Assembly (NCBI GenBank): GCA_017560765.1
Contig: JAFZEI010000064.1
Span: 1-48,825 of the forward strand
Length of the DNA: 48,825 bases
Source of the DNA: Clostridia bacterium
GTDB lineage: Bacteria; Bacillota; Clostridia; UBA1212; UBA1255
Direction: 5' to 3'
Under the pieces are notes generated by a model that saw only the letters and a list, made by a program, of their open reading frames with translations, did not search any database and was not told the DNA's origin. Positions 36,873-46,127 of the stretch are shown one piece after another (the stretch's first letter is position 1; each line of letters starts with the position of its first letter). A program made the translations under genes and the position numbers.

Positions 36873-39014
36873 TCATATTAATCTGAAAACTTCAAAACTC
36901 TCTATATCTGAGCGATTGCCTACAAAAACTTTAAATTTACCTTTTTCAGCTTCAAATTTACCTTCAAACGTATGGAATTTCAATTTCTCCACAGTGATTT
37001 TAAAAGTAACAACTTTTTCCTCTCCGGGAGCAAGAGTGACTTTCTGGTATCCTTTAAGTTCTTTTACAGGTCTTGCAATAGAAGCGGTCACATCCTGTAT
37101 ATAAAGTTGCACAGTCTCAATACCTTCGCATTTACCGGTGTTTTTAACTGTAACAGATACAACGATTTCTCCCTCCTCCGTCAATTCCTCGCTTGATAAG
37201 GTAGGTGAAGATATATCAAAAGTAGTATATGACAGCCCAAAACCAAAGGGGTATACAGGTTCATAAGGGTTATCTCTGTATCCCAAGCAATATCCTCCAT
37301 TTGTACTCGGGCGACCTGTACGCAAATGATTATAACAATATGGAGATTGCCCCTCATAAGGGAATGACATAGGAAGTTTAGCTTGGAAATTTACATTGCC
37401 AAAGAGCAGGTTGGCCAGCGCATTTCCGCCTTCTGTTCCCGGATGCCAAAAAATAATTGTAGCAGGTGCGACATCTTTTATTTTCTCTAAAGCGAGAGGC
37501 CGTCCGCAATAAAATACAACGGCTGTGTTTTTGTTGACTTCGCAAACTTCTTTTATAAGGCGTGTTTGTGAATCGCTTACGGAAATTCTTGCGCGAGAGT
37601 GTGCTTCACCGCTCATATCTATTTCTTCACCAAGACAGAGAATAACGATATCTGAATCTTGGGCAATCCTTTTTGCCTCAAAAATTTGCTCGATTACATC
37701 TTCGGCCTTTTCATTTGGCTCAGCCGAGCAACCTCGCGCGAAAGCAATTTCCGCATTCGGTATTGCATTTTTAATTCCTTGTATAACGCTGATTGCTTCG
37801 GAAGATTTACCGCAACAGTACCAGCCGCCGGTCATACCATGGTCGGCAACGGGGCCGATAATTGCAATCTTTTTAACGTCTTTACGGAAAGGCAGCACGC
37901 CGTTATTTTCCAATAAAACAGCGCTTTTCTCTGCAGCAATTCTTGCTAATTCTCTATATTCAGGGCAAAGATGAATTTTTTGTTCATCTTCTTCACTGGC
38001 AGCTCTGTAAGCATTATCAAAAAGACCAAGTTTTTCCTTGAGCTTTAATATGCGCATAACAGCATTGTCTATTTGTTCTTCACTAATTTTTCCTTCTTCG
38101 AGAAGTGCTTTGCCGAATTTTACAAAGCATGTAGACATCATTTCTATATCACTCGTAGCATTAAGAGCTTTTTCTGCACATTCTTTCTCGTTCTCACAAA
38201 TTCCGTGAGAAATCATTTCATAAAATGCATTAAAGTCAGAAATAACTATTCCGTCGAATCCCCATTCTTTACGCAAAATGTCATTGACAAGATATTTATT
38301 TGCCGATGAAGGAATGCCGTTTAAGGTATTGAAGGATGTCATTAGAAGCTCAACACCTGCATCAACAGCAGCTTTGTAAGCAGGAAGGTAGTATTCACGA
38401 AGAGTATGGTCTCCCATTTCAACTGCGTCATAATCTCGTCCTCCGTCACAAGCGCCATAGGCGGCAAAATGTTTCACACAGGCTGCAATATTGTCTTTTC
38501 CCAAATCACCTTGAAAACCCCTTACCATTGCTTGTGCCATTTTCGAATTAAGATAAGGATCTTCTCCTGTTGTTTCCATACATCGTCCCCAACGTGCATC
38601 GCGAACGAGATCTGTCATAGGAGCGAAAGTTACATGTATGCCTCCTACGGAAGCTTCCTTTGCCGCCATAGCACTGCATTTTTCTGCTAATTCTTCATCA
38701 AATGATGCGCCAATTCCTAAAGGAACAGGATATATTGTACGATATCCGTGAATAACATCAGCCATAAAAAGAAGCGGAATTTTATGAGGGTCTTCTGCCA
38801 AATGGAAATCCTGCAAATCTTTAAGTTTTTTAGCTCCGCTTATACCAAGCACAGAGCCTATTCTTGAAGTAACTTTTTTTGTTATACCAAAATTTCTCAT
38901 AGGCCCTGTTACAGCTCCCTCTCCTTTGTCGGTTATTATTTGAGGTACAAGCTGTGTCATCTGAGCCAATTTTTCGTCTACAGTCATTTCTCTAAGTAAT
39001 TTTTGTAAATCCAT
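36873..39014 (-). CDS. Beta-glucosidase, glycoside hydrolase family 3
   Basis: A 713-residue GH3 enzyme expected to remove beta-linked glucose (or related sugars) from oligosaccharides. The N-terminal GH3 barrel shows VDEKLAQMTQL, HVTFAPMTDLVRDARWGRCMETTGEDPYL, VKHFAAYG and the nucleophile region VISDF (about residue 262). The C-terminal GH3 domain has AEKSAVLLENNGVLP, AIIGPVADH and LCLGE. A fibronectin type III-like domain (VTVKNTGKCEGIETVQLYI, with GYQKVTLAPGEEK) ends the protein. No signal peptide is seen, so it is likely cytoplasmic and acts on imported oligosaccharides. It is convergent with tRNA-His. The minus-strand extended -10 TGTTATAAT lies at 39050-39057. Confidence 0.93.
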   Translation of the reverse strand: MDLQKLLREMTVDEKLAQMTQLVPQIITDKGEGAVTGPMRNFGITKKVTSRIGSVLGISGAKKLKDLQDFHLAEDPHKIPLLFMADVIHGYRTIYPVPLGIGASFDEELAEKCSAMAAKEASVGGIHVTFAPMTDLVRDARWGRCMETTGEDPYLNSKMAQAMVRGFQGDLGKDNIAACVKHFAAYGACDGGRDYDAVEMGDHTLREYYLPAYKAAVDAGVELLMTSFNTLNGIPSSANKYLVNDILRKEWGFDGIVISDFNAFYEMISHGICENEKECAEKALNATSDIEMMSTCFVKFGKALLEEGKISEEQIDNAVMRILKLKEKLGLFDNAYRAASEEDEQKIHLCPEYRELARIAAEKSAVLLENNGVLPFRKDVKKIAIIGPVADHGMTGGWYCCGKSSEAISVIQGIKNAIPNAEIAFARGCSAEPNEKAEDVIEQIFEAKRIAQDSDIVILCLGEEIDMSGEAHSRARISVSDSQTRLIKEVCEVNKNTAVVFYCGRPLALEKIKDVAPATIIFWHPGTEGGNALANLLFGNVNFQAKLPMSFPYEGQSPYCYNHLRTGRPSTNGGYCLGYRDNPYEPVYPFGFGLSYTTFDISSPTLSSEELTEEGEIVVSVTVKNTGKCEGIETVQLYIQDVTASIARPVKELKGYQKVTLAPGEEKVVTFKITVEKLKFHTFEGKFEAEKGKFKVFVGNRSDIESFEVFRLI

Positions 39015-39115
39015 AATTATAACTCACTTTTTTATTTAAATGTATTTCCATTATAACATATACCATGAATGAAAACTATCACAAGTTGCTCCTACTTCAG
39101 CTAATAAAAAGTTGC

Positions 39116-39143
39116 TTGAAAAATTTGTTAATTATGGTAATAT
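39116..39143 (+). promoter_or_regulatory. Possible promoter of the SGNH hydrolase gene
   Basis: TTGAAA, 16 bases, TAATAT in the divergent spacer between the beta-glucosidase and SGNH genes, about 120 bases before the start codon. It is weak, and other AT-rich choices exist. Confidence 0.35.
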
Positions 39144-39263
39144 CATCATTGGAAATAATTAATAATGACATTTGGAATTATTAACCAAGAGTTAAACAAT
39201 TCTCCAAAATCATATAAAACCATTAAATAACTAAAATTATCCTCAAGAAGGTAGGTTCCCGAA

Positions 39264-40046
39264 ATGGATTTATCATATTTTTTCAACGAAAAAGAAAAGC
39301 CCCTTGATACTCTCTTACACGATGGTGGCTTTTGCGGAATTTTTCGCTCTATTGTGTGTATAGGAGATAGTCTTTCCTCAGGAGAATTTGAATATGTAAA
39401 AGAGGATGGCAGCAAAGTATATGCAGACATGTTTGAGCATTCATGGGGACAGCATATTGCGCGTACAATAGGCAGTAAGGTCTATAATTTTTCTCGAGGA
39501 GGCATGACTGCAGAAGAATATGTCAAGACTTTTGCAGAAGCAAAAGGTTTTTGGGATAAAGAAAAAGCAGGCGATGCATATATTATAGCACTTGGCGTTA
39601 ATGATTTATTATCTCAGAAAAAGCCGATTGGCACAGTAGAAAATATTCAAAAAGACTATAATAATCCGGAAGACACTTTTGTCGGTTATTATTCGTCTAT
39701 TATACAAAGAATACAAAAAGAAATACAACCAAATGCAAAGTTTTTTCTCATGACAATGTTAAAAAACGGTGATGAGGAATACGATAAAATTATTGAAGCG
39801 CACACTCAGACGCTTTATGATGTGGCCTCTGCATTCAATAATTGTTATGTGATTGACTTTAGCAAGTATGGTCCATTAGATAGTGGGATTTTCCGTGAAA
39901 AATTCTATCTAAACGGACACCTTACTCCGGCAGGCTACATTCTCACAGCCAAAATGGTTATGACATATATTGATTACATAATTCGCCATAATATAAAAGA
40001 TTTTGATATGGTGGGATTTATTGGCAATGAGGAATTGCTTCAATAA
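39264..40046 (+). CDS. SGNH/GDSL-family hydrolase
   Basis: A 260-residue esterase-like protein with block I GDSLSSG (Ser36), a GGMTAEEY block, GVNDLLS block III and a C-terminal NGHLTPAGY with the catalytic His. The Asp usual three residues before this His is replaced (YLNGH), so the catalytic triad may be incomplete or use another residue. No signal peptide is seen. Acyl or acetyl ester substrates are likely for the family, but none can be assigned. It is one of only two plus-strand genes between 35.4 and 48.3 kb. Its 3' end overlaps the convergent murG gene by 29 bases. Confidence 0.8.
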   Translation: MDLSYFFNEKEKPLDTLLHDGGFCGIFRSIVCIGDSLSSGEFEYVKEDGSKVYADMFEHSWGQHIARTIGSKVYNFSRGGMTAEEYVKTFAEAKGFWDKEKAGDAYIIALGVNDLLSQKKPIGTVENIQKDYNNPEDTFVGYYSSIIQRIQKEIQPNAKFFLMTMLKNGDEEYDKIIEAHTQTLYDVASAFNNCYVIDFSKYGPLDSGIFREKFYLNGHLTPAGYILTAKMVMTYIDYIIRHNIKDFDMVGFIGNEELLQ

Positions 40047-41112
40047 TCATCTCTGCAATGTTATTTACACCATTGGCATTTTCACAATTAACCATAGCCG
40101 CCGTCATTTTTTCCTTGTCTTTTTCAACATAAGAGATTGCATGCATGAAAGTTGACGGCGTTATATTTTCTTCTTTCAAGACTATAGCAAAACCACGCTT
40201 TTCAAAAGATTCAGCATTTAAAATCTGGTCTCCGCGACTTGCTGCAGCGGAAAGGGGAATTAAAAGCATAGGCTTATGAAGCGCCAAAAATTCATGTATG
40301 GCATTAGAACCGGCACGTGATAAAATAAAATCAGCTAAAGCCAACGCATCAGGCAATTCCTCAGAAATAAACTCAAACTGTTTATATGAAGACGAAAACT
40401 TCTCGCACGCTTCATCTATATTGCCCTTACCGCACAGATGTATAATATTGTATTTTTTTACCAATTCAGGTAAATTTTCACGCAAAGCCTTATTCAAAAC
40501 GGCAGATCCTAAGCTACCGCCCATGCTTAAAATTACAGGTTTGCTGTCAAAACCGTAAAGTGAACGAGCACGACTTGCATTTCCGTCAAAAAGTTCAGGT
40601 CTTATAGGAGAACCTGTGCATACACCAACTCCTTTAGGCAAATAATCCAAAGTATCCGGGAAAGTGGTGCAGATTTTCGTGGCATATCTTGCAGATAATT
40701 TATTTGCAAGTCCCGGTGTTAAATCTGACTCATGAGCGATTACAGGTATTTTATAGGCATGTGCTGCAGCGGCCACAGGCACAGAAACAAAACCGCCTTT
40801 TGAAAAAACGACAGCAGGACGAATCTTTTTCATTAATTTTTTGGCATCAAAATAACCGCCTATTACACGAAAAGGATCTGTAAAATTTTGCCAAGAAAAA
40901 TATCTTCTCAATTTGCCGGTACGCACAGAATGATACGTAATATCAGGATATTTCTCTATCATTTCTTTTTCGATACCCGTCTCAGAGCCTATATAATGAA
41001 CATCAAGCTCAAGATTTTTAATTCTCTCACGAATTAACGGTATAATTGCCAAATTAGGCGTAACGTGTCCGGCTGTGCCGCCGCCTGTAAAAACTATAGA
41101 AACTTTTTGCAA
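40018..41112 (-). CDS. murG: MurG, UDP-GlcNAc:undecaprenyl-PP-MurNAc-pentapeptide GlcNAc transferase
   Basis: Makes lipid II from lipid I at the inner face of the membrane. About 364 residues with VFTGGGTAGHVTPNLAI at the N-terminus, FSKGGFVSVPVAAAAH, the conserved HESDLTPGLANKL and, in the C-terminal half, GGSLGSAVLN and SRAGSNAIHEFLAL. I chose the TTG at 41112 with GGAG eight bases upstream; a GTG at 41121 would overlap that site. It stands outside any mur/division cluster. Its upstream neighbour is an unrecognised membrane protein. Confidence 0.93.
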   Translation of the reverse strand: MQKVSIVFTGGGTAGHVTPNLAIIPLIRERIKNLELDVHYIGSETGIEKEMIEKYPDITYHSVRTGKLRRYFSWQNFTDPFRVIGGYFDAKKLMKKIRPAVVFSKGGFVSVPVAAAAHAYKIPVIAHESDLTPGLANKLSARYATKICTTFPDTLDYLPKGVGVCTGSPIRPELFDGNASRARSLYGFDSKPVILSMGGSLGSAVLNKALRENLPELVKKYNIIHLCGKGNIDEACEKFSSSYKQFEFISEELPDALALADFILSRAGSNAIHEFLALHKPMLLIPLSAAASRGDQILNAESFEKRGFAIVLKEENITPSTFMHAISYVEKDKEKMTAAMVNCENANGVNNIAEMIIEAIPHCQ

Positions 41113-41117
41113 AAAAA

Positions 41118-42113
41118 TCACTCCAAAAATTGTTTGTTGTCTTCTTCTAATACAGCCGCACCTTTTTTATATCGTTTGTGCTTGCGAAATTTACGAATGC
41201 ACCACAAAGCAGAAAGTGCAATAACAGTTATACCTATTACTATTATAACAATATTCTTAATAGTATAATATATGTCTGCTTTCTGTTGAATATCAGCAGG
41301 AACTTCAACATATTTGTGGACATTCTCTGCAGTAAGTACACCTTGTTCTGTAAAGTCAAACTGATAAGTCCATAAATATGACTCATATTGCATTATATCT
41401 TCACCGCTAATATCATTGCGGTAATAGAAAACCTGCAAACTTAAAGGCCTGTTATCCATTTCCTGCTGCAAAATACGTACAGCTCTGTATACTACAGCCT
41501 TATAATCCTCAAAAGAAATATTTTGACCATGAATATCTAAAGTAAACTCAAAACTGCCGCCGTAAGACTTGCAAGCCTCTAAACATAATGCTTCATCGGG
41601 AGCTGCGGACTGCGGAGGCGCAATCGGATATTTTTTATCGCTTGACGGAATATCAATTTCACTTTTCCAGCTCGCTGTGTAATCGGAATATTGCTGACTC
41701 CACTTAGTATTTAAGAAATTATCCATATAACTTTCTGTGTAATCCTGAAAATATACATTTCTGCAGTACGAATCATAATATCCGTCAAATTGCACACTGA
41801 AATTCTTCGCTTTCATTTCACATTCAAGACCGTTTACTTTGCAACTGTATACAAAATAGTCAGTGTTGGGGTCATATCCTTTATATCCAACAATCTCATA
41901 TCCCAAGTCTGAATAAGTATCCTCTAAAAAAGAAGAAACAGCAAACCTATGAATGACATTTCCAGGGAAAAAGCCGGCATCTGTTAAACTCAAAGACAAA
42001 ATAATTATAAACAAAATGATTGCAAGGGCAATCAGCAGAGGTTTTTTTACTTTCTGCCAAATGCCCTTGTTTTCTTTGTCATAATCTTTGTAGCTCTTTT
42101 TAAATATAGCCAT
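41118..42113 (-). CDS. Unrecognised membrane protein with large extracytoplasmic domain
   Basis: No family recognised. About 331 residues: a basic cytoplasmic N-terminus, a membrane helix (about residues 26-46, LLIALAIILFIIILSLSL), an extracytoplasmic domain of about 215 residues rich in Tyr, Asp and Ser (CEMKAKNFSVQFDGYYDSYC has two Cys), a second helix (about 275-297, IVIIVIGITVIALSALW) and a Lys-rich cytoplasmic tail. The ATG at 42113 was chosen; the TTG at 42119 adds two residues. No ribosome binding site is clear. It lies between tpiA and murG in the same direction, with short gaps, so it may be co-transcribed with pgk-tpiA. Confidence 0.75.
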   Translation of the reverse strand: MAIFKKSYKDYDKENKGIWQKVKKPLLIALAIILFIIILSLSLTDAGFFPGNVIHRFAVSSFLEDTYSDLGYEIVGYKGYDPNTDYFVYSCKVNGLECEMKAKNFSVQFDGYYDSYCRNVYFQDYTESYMDNFLNTKWSQQYSDYTASWKSEIDIPSSDKKYPIAPPQSAAPDEALCLEACKSYGGSFEFTLDIHGQNISFEDYKAVVYRAVRILQQEMDNRPLSLQVFYYRNDISGEDIMQYESYLWTYQFDFTEQGVLTAENVHKYVEVPADIQQKADIYYTIKNIVIIVIGITVIALSALWCIRKFRKHKRYKKGAAVLEEDNKQFLE

Positions 42114-42130
42114 GATCAACGATAAAAATT

Positions 42131-42883
42131 TTAAGCTTTATAGCCTGCAATTACAGTAAAATCTTTAACCTTAAGGCTTGCACCGCCAACGAGACCGCCG
42201 TCGATGTCAGGCATGCTAAAGAGAGAATCAGCTGTCTGTGCATTTACGCTACCGCCGTACTGAATGCGTACTTTATCGGCTGTTTCCTTGCCGTAAAGCT
42301 CTGCAACAACGTCACGAATGATTTTACAAACTTCTTGAGCTTGTTCAGCAGAAGCAGTTCTACCTGTACCGATAGCCCAAATAGGCTCATAAGCAATAAT
42401 CAAGTCGGCAACTTGCTCAGCGCTTAAATTAAGAAGAGCAACCTTAACTTGATATCTGATATGCTCAGGCATAACACCTTCATCTCTTTGGAGTAAAGAT
42501 TCACCAACACAAATGATAGGTTTAAGACCGTTCTTGAAAGCAGCATGTGCCTTAAGATTAACAGTCTCATCTGTCTCAGCAAAATATTCTCTTCTCTCTG
42601 AATGTCCGATGATAACGTATTCAATGCCTAAATCTTTAAGCATAGCTCCGGAAATTTCGCCCGTGTAAGCGCCTTTTTCTTCCCAATGCATATTCTGAGC
42701 AGCAATCTTAATATTGCTGCCTTCAGAAGCAGTCAAAGCTGCGGGAATGCAAACAAAAGGAACAGCAGCAATAATTTCGTTCTCTATGCCTTTAACAGAT
42801 TCTTTCAATTCCATAATAAACTCAGCAGCTTCTGCCGGAGTTTTATTCATTTTCCAGTTACCTGCAATAACTTTAGTTCTCAT
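42131..42883 (-). CDS. tpiA: Triosephosphate isomerase
   Basis: Interconverts dihydroxyacetone phosphate and glyceraldehyde 3-phosphate in glycolysis. The 250 residues contain VIAGNWKMNKT, IIGHSERRE with the catalytic His, AYEPIWAIGTGRTAS with the catalytic Glu, and GGSVNAQT and GGLVGGASL. An AGGAG lies before the ATG. It follows pgk after 38 bases. Confidence 0.98.
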   Translation of the reverse strand: MRTKVIAGNWKMNKTPAEAAEFIMELKESVKGIENEIIAAVPFVCIPAALTASEGSNIKIAAQNMHWEEKGAYTGEISGAMLKDLGIEYVIIGHSERREYFAETDETVNLKAHAAFKNGLKPIICVGESLLQRDEGVMPEHIRYQVKVALLNLSAEQVADLIIAYEPIWAIGTGRTASAEQAQEVCKIIRDVVAELYGKETADKVRIQYGGSVNAQTADSLFSMPDIDGGLVGGASLKVKDFTVIAGYKA

Positions 42884-42921
42884 AATTTTTTGCTCCTTAT
42901 TTAAACTTGTAATTTTTATAA

Positions 42922-44124
42922 TTATTTATCTTCAAGGCAAGCAATTCCGGGAAGAACAAGACCTTCAAGGAATTCAAGTGAAGCACCGCCGCCTGTTGAA
43001 ACATGAGTAATTTTATCAGCAAAGCCCATTTTCTTAACAGCAGCAGCAGAGTCTCCGCCGCCTACGATAGTGATAGCATCTGTCTCAGCCATAGCCTTCG
43101 CGATAGCAATTGTTCCCTCAGCAAGAGTAGGATTCTCAAATACGCCCATAGGACCATTCCAAACAACTGTTTTAGCAGATTTAACAGCATCAGCAAATAA
43201 TTCAGCTGTCTTACATCCAATATCAAGACCTTGCATATCAGCAGGAATCTCATCTACAGAAACACACTTAACTTCTATGGGAGCATCAATAGGATCAGGG
43301 AAGGAAGCAGCAATTTTTGTATCAATAGGAAGAAGGAGCTTTTTGCCAAGCTTTTCAGCCTTAGAAATCATTTCCTTGCAGTAATCAAGCTTAGAATCAT
43401 CAAGGAGAGATTCACCGATTTCTTTACCCATAGCTTTAAGGAAAGTATAAGCCATTCCGCCGCCTATGATGAGAGTGTCGCATTTCTCAAGTAAGTTTGA
43501 AATAACGTTAAGCTTGTCGGCAACTTTAGCACCACCGAGGATACCAACAAAAGGTCTCTCGGGATTAGCGAGTGCTTTACCCATAATACTGATTTCTTTC
43601 TGAATAAGATAACCGGAAACAGCAGGGAGATAATCAGCAATGCCGGCTGTAGTAGCATGAGCTCTGTGAGCTGTACCAAAGGCATCGTTAACAAAAATTT
43701 CAGCCATATCAGCAAGCTCTTTTGCAAAAGTAGGATCGTTCTTTTCTTCTTCTGCATGAAAACGAGCATTTTCAAGCATCATTACTTGTCCTTCTTCTAA
43801 AGCAGCAGCCTTAGCTTTTGCATCTTCGCCAACTACATCTGTAGCTTGAATAACATCTATTCCTAAAAGCTCGCCTAATCTCTTAGAAGCAGGAGCCAAA
43901 GAATATTTAGGATTAACTTGTCCCTTGGGCTTACCCATATGTGAAACTAAAATTACTTTTGCTTTGTTATCAACAAGATATTTTATTGTAGGAAGAGCAG
44001 CAACGATTCTCTTATCGTCAGTGATAACGCCCTCTTTAAGCGGCACGTTAAAATCTACTCTTACTATAACCTTTTTACCCTTAACGTCGATGTCCTCAAC
44101 GCACTTCTTGTTATAAGAACTCAT
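42922..44124 (-). CDS. pgk: Phosphoglycerate kinase
   Basis: ATP-forming glycolytic enzyme, 400 residues. Substrate-binding [19 protein letters not shown], and the nucleotide-binding [25 protein letters not shown] and [13 protein letters not shown] with [22 protein letters not shown] site precedes the ATG, and a good promoter lies just upstream. It starts the pgk-tpiA unit. gapA is not visible. Confidence 0.98.
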   Translation of the reverse strand: MSSYNKKCVEDIDVKGKKVIVRVDFNVPLKEGVITDDKRIVAALPTIKYLVDNKAKVILVSHMGKPKGQVNPKYSLAPASKRLGELLGIDVIQATDVVGEDAKAKAAALEEGQVMMLENARFHAEEEKNDPTFAKELADMAEIFVNDAFGTAHRAHATTAGIADYLPAVSGYLIQKEISIMGKALANPERPFVGILGGAKVADKLNVISNLLEKCDTLIIGGGMAYTFLKAMGKEIGESLLDDSKLDYCKEMISKAEKLGKKLLLPIDTKIAASFPDPIDAPIEVKCVSVDEIPADMQGLDIGCKTAELFADAVKSAKTVVWNGPMGVFENPTLAEGTIAIAKAMAETDAITIVGGGDSAAAVKKMGFADKITHVSTGGGASLEFLEGLVLPGIACLEDK

Positions 44125-44190
44125 GTTTAAACACTCCTCATAATTTGTATTTTGTTATATTTTAAAATATGGCAAAATATACCGCCTTTT

Positions 44191-44219
44191 ATATTACTAC
44201 GAAATGCGGTAAAATTCAA
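44191..44219 (-). promoter_or_regulatory. Promoter of pgk-tpiA
   Basis: Minus-strand TTGAAT, 17 bases, TAATAT, about 66 bases before the pgk start, directly after the YhaN-like gene. Confidence 0.65.
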
Positions 44220-44240
44220 CTAAAAATTAAAGTATGGCCA

Positions 44241-46127
44241 TTACAGTTCTATTATCGAAGCACCATTATAAAAAGGCTCTTTTAGACAAGCAGTTAAAAT
44301 AATTTGAATATTATTTTCTTTAGAAAATTCATCTACTGCACGGTAAGCCAATTGTTTTCTTTCACTGTCATACTGAACAAAAGGATCATCCAGTATAACA
44401 GGCAATCTTTCGTCTTTAGAGGATAAACTTTTTACCAAAGCAAGCCTGAGAGCTAAATACATCTGATCCACTGTTGCGCCGCTGTAGTTATATGCACGTT
44501 GCATAGCACCCGCATCATTTTTTAAAGATATGTCAAAATTGCGTGAGATTTTCATTTCTTTATATCGGCCATTTGTCATTTTTTCCAAAATATCTGCAGC
44601 ATCCTTACTGAATTCGGGTCCTGTTTCCGACTGCCAGCGCTGATATGCCTCTTCCATTATTTCCTCCGCCAATGAAAGAGCTTCGTAACGTCTTTCAAAC
44701 AACTCTATCTGTGTATTAATTTCGGAAAGCTCCTCTTTCAGGAAATAGCTGTCCTCCATCTCACTCACAGATTTAGTTAGAGCATCGGCGGAAGCTTTAG
44801 TGTAGGCCATTTTTTCTGTGTAATTCTCAACTACAGCAAGGTGCTCATTATATGTTTTCGTTTTATTATCTTCATTTTCAAGCACCATACGAGCTCTTTT
44901 ATATTCACTTTTATGGTTATCTAAAGCAATATTAATATTTTCTCTGTTAGTAGAATGTTTTTTTGCACTATAGATGTATTCAATTTTCAGAAGCTCTGAC
45001 AAAGCCTCCTCTATAGTAAAAAGCTCATCCCTAAGAAGACGCACTTTTCTGTTGTATATTGTAGAAAAAATAATTTTAAAAAGAATTAACAGTATTGCTC
45101 CGGCACCTAAAAGCATATAAATATATTGATTTTGAGACCATATATTAAGGTATTTACACAAGTTTGCCATGAAAGATAACTTGTTTATTTGCGGTGTAAA
45201 TATCAAAACCAAAACACAAATTGCAATGATGGATATAAGCACTCCAAATATAATATTTACAGGGGTGCGTATACGTTTGGTTCTTTTTGCAGCATTAGCA
45301 AGCTCGTCATCCAAAAGATTTATTTCCTTAACATATTTTTTGACATCGGCATGCAAGGAAACAATTTCCACCGCCTTAGCAACTTCATTCATGTCAGATT
45401 GGATAGATATATGCTTGTCTTTTTCCTCATTAAGCGCCTGTTGCATTTTACTGCACTCGTTTCTTTTTTGTTCCGCTTCTTGTATTACCGAATCTACTTT
45501 CAAAATTGCCGCTTCGGTTTTTTCCTTTTTCTTCTGTAAAAGATCAAGAATTCCATTTTCCGCTTGCGAAGAGCGTACAAAATTTTTTGCCGCTTTAAGT
45601 CTTTTGCAAGCAAGGATGTCTGTTGCGGAATTTTTGCTGTCAACAGTGTTTTTCATCAAACGATCAAACAAATAATCAGCCTCAGCATTATCAGTATTAG
45701 GTTTAGAAGAAAGTTGAGCAGCATAAGAAACCATATCATAAGTATCGGCAGTGATTTTTAAAACTGTTTCGCCCACTGTCATACCTTCTCCTAAAGATAT
45801 TTTTTCATTAGCGGTTACATTATATAATATAGTAACATCATTAATTTTACTTTCGCCAAATTCAGATGTCACTTTATATAACACTCCCATGTGTTCAAAA
45901 GTCATCTCTCCGCCGTACTTTACATCACGGTTTCCGGGATGGAATTTTTTTCTCTCCCTACTTGTATTGTTCTCCGGCATTCCGTAAAGTAGGGCGCGAA
46001 TAAAGGAAGCTACAGTGGACTTACCACTTTCATTTCTACCTAATATAATATTAGTACCGTCATAAAAAGATATTTCAAGATTACAATGTTTGCCAAAACC
46101 GTAAATTTTTAACTCATGGATTGTCAT
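44241..46127 (-). CDS. YhaN-like SMC/Rad50-type AAA ATPase
   Basis: A 628-residue ABC-type ATPase related to YhaN, SbcC and Rad50. The N-terminal half-site shows MTIHELKIYGFGKH and Walker A GRNESGKST; the C-terminal half-site shows the family DDPFVQYD Walker B after LRLALVKSLS. Coiled-coil regions (about residues 190-285 and 370-470) flank a pair of hydrophobic helices (about 291-311 and 336-357), so it may sit at the membrane. The start is the ATG at 46127 with GGAGGTG seven bases upstream, and it overlaps the end of the YhaO-like gene by 14 bases. The two likely form a nuclease-ATPase complex, as proposed for YhaO/YhaN of Firmicutes. The role in DNA repair is inferred. Confidence 0.85.
   Translation of the reverse strand: MTIHELKIYGFGKHCNLEISFYDGTNIILGRNESGKSTVASFIRALLYGMPENNTSRERKKFHPGNRDVKYGGEMTFEHMGVLYKVTSEFGESKINDVTILYNVTANEKISLGEGMTVGETVLKITADTYDMVSYAAQLSSKPNTDNAEADYLFDRLMKNTVDSKNSATDILACKRLKAAKNFVRSSQAENGILDLLQKKKEKTEAAILKVDSVIQEAEQKRNECSKMQQALNEEKDKHISIQSDMNEVAKAVEIVSLHADVKKYVKEINLLDDELANAAKRTKRIRTPVNIIFGVLISIIAICVLVLIFTPQINKLSFMANLCKYLNIWSQNQYIYMLLGAGAILLILFKIIFSTIYNRKVRLLRDELFTIEEALSELLKIEYIYSAKKHSTNRENINIALDNHKSEYKRARMVLENEDNKTKTYNEHLAVVENYTEKMAYTKASADALTKSVSEMEDSYFLKEELSEINTQIELFERRYEALSLAEEIMEEAYQRWQSETGPEFSKDAADILEKMTNGRYKEMKISRNFDISLKNDAGAMQRAYNYSGATVDQMYLALRLALVKSLSSKDERLPVILDDPFVQYDSERKQLAYRAVDEFSKENNIQIILTACLKEPFYNGASIIEL

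Noticed and set aside
36706-37104. 132-codon plus-strand frame over the tRNA region
   Set aside because: It runs through tRNA-His and its terminator and into the antisense of the GH3 gene.
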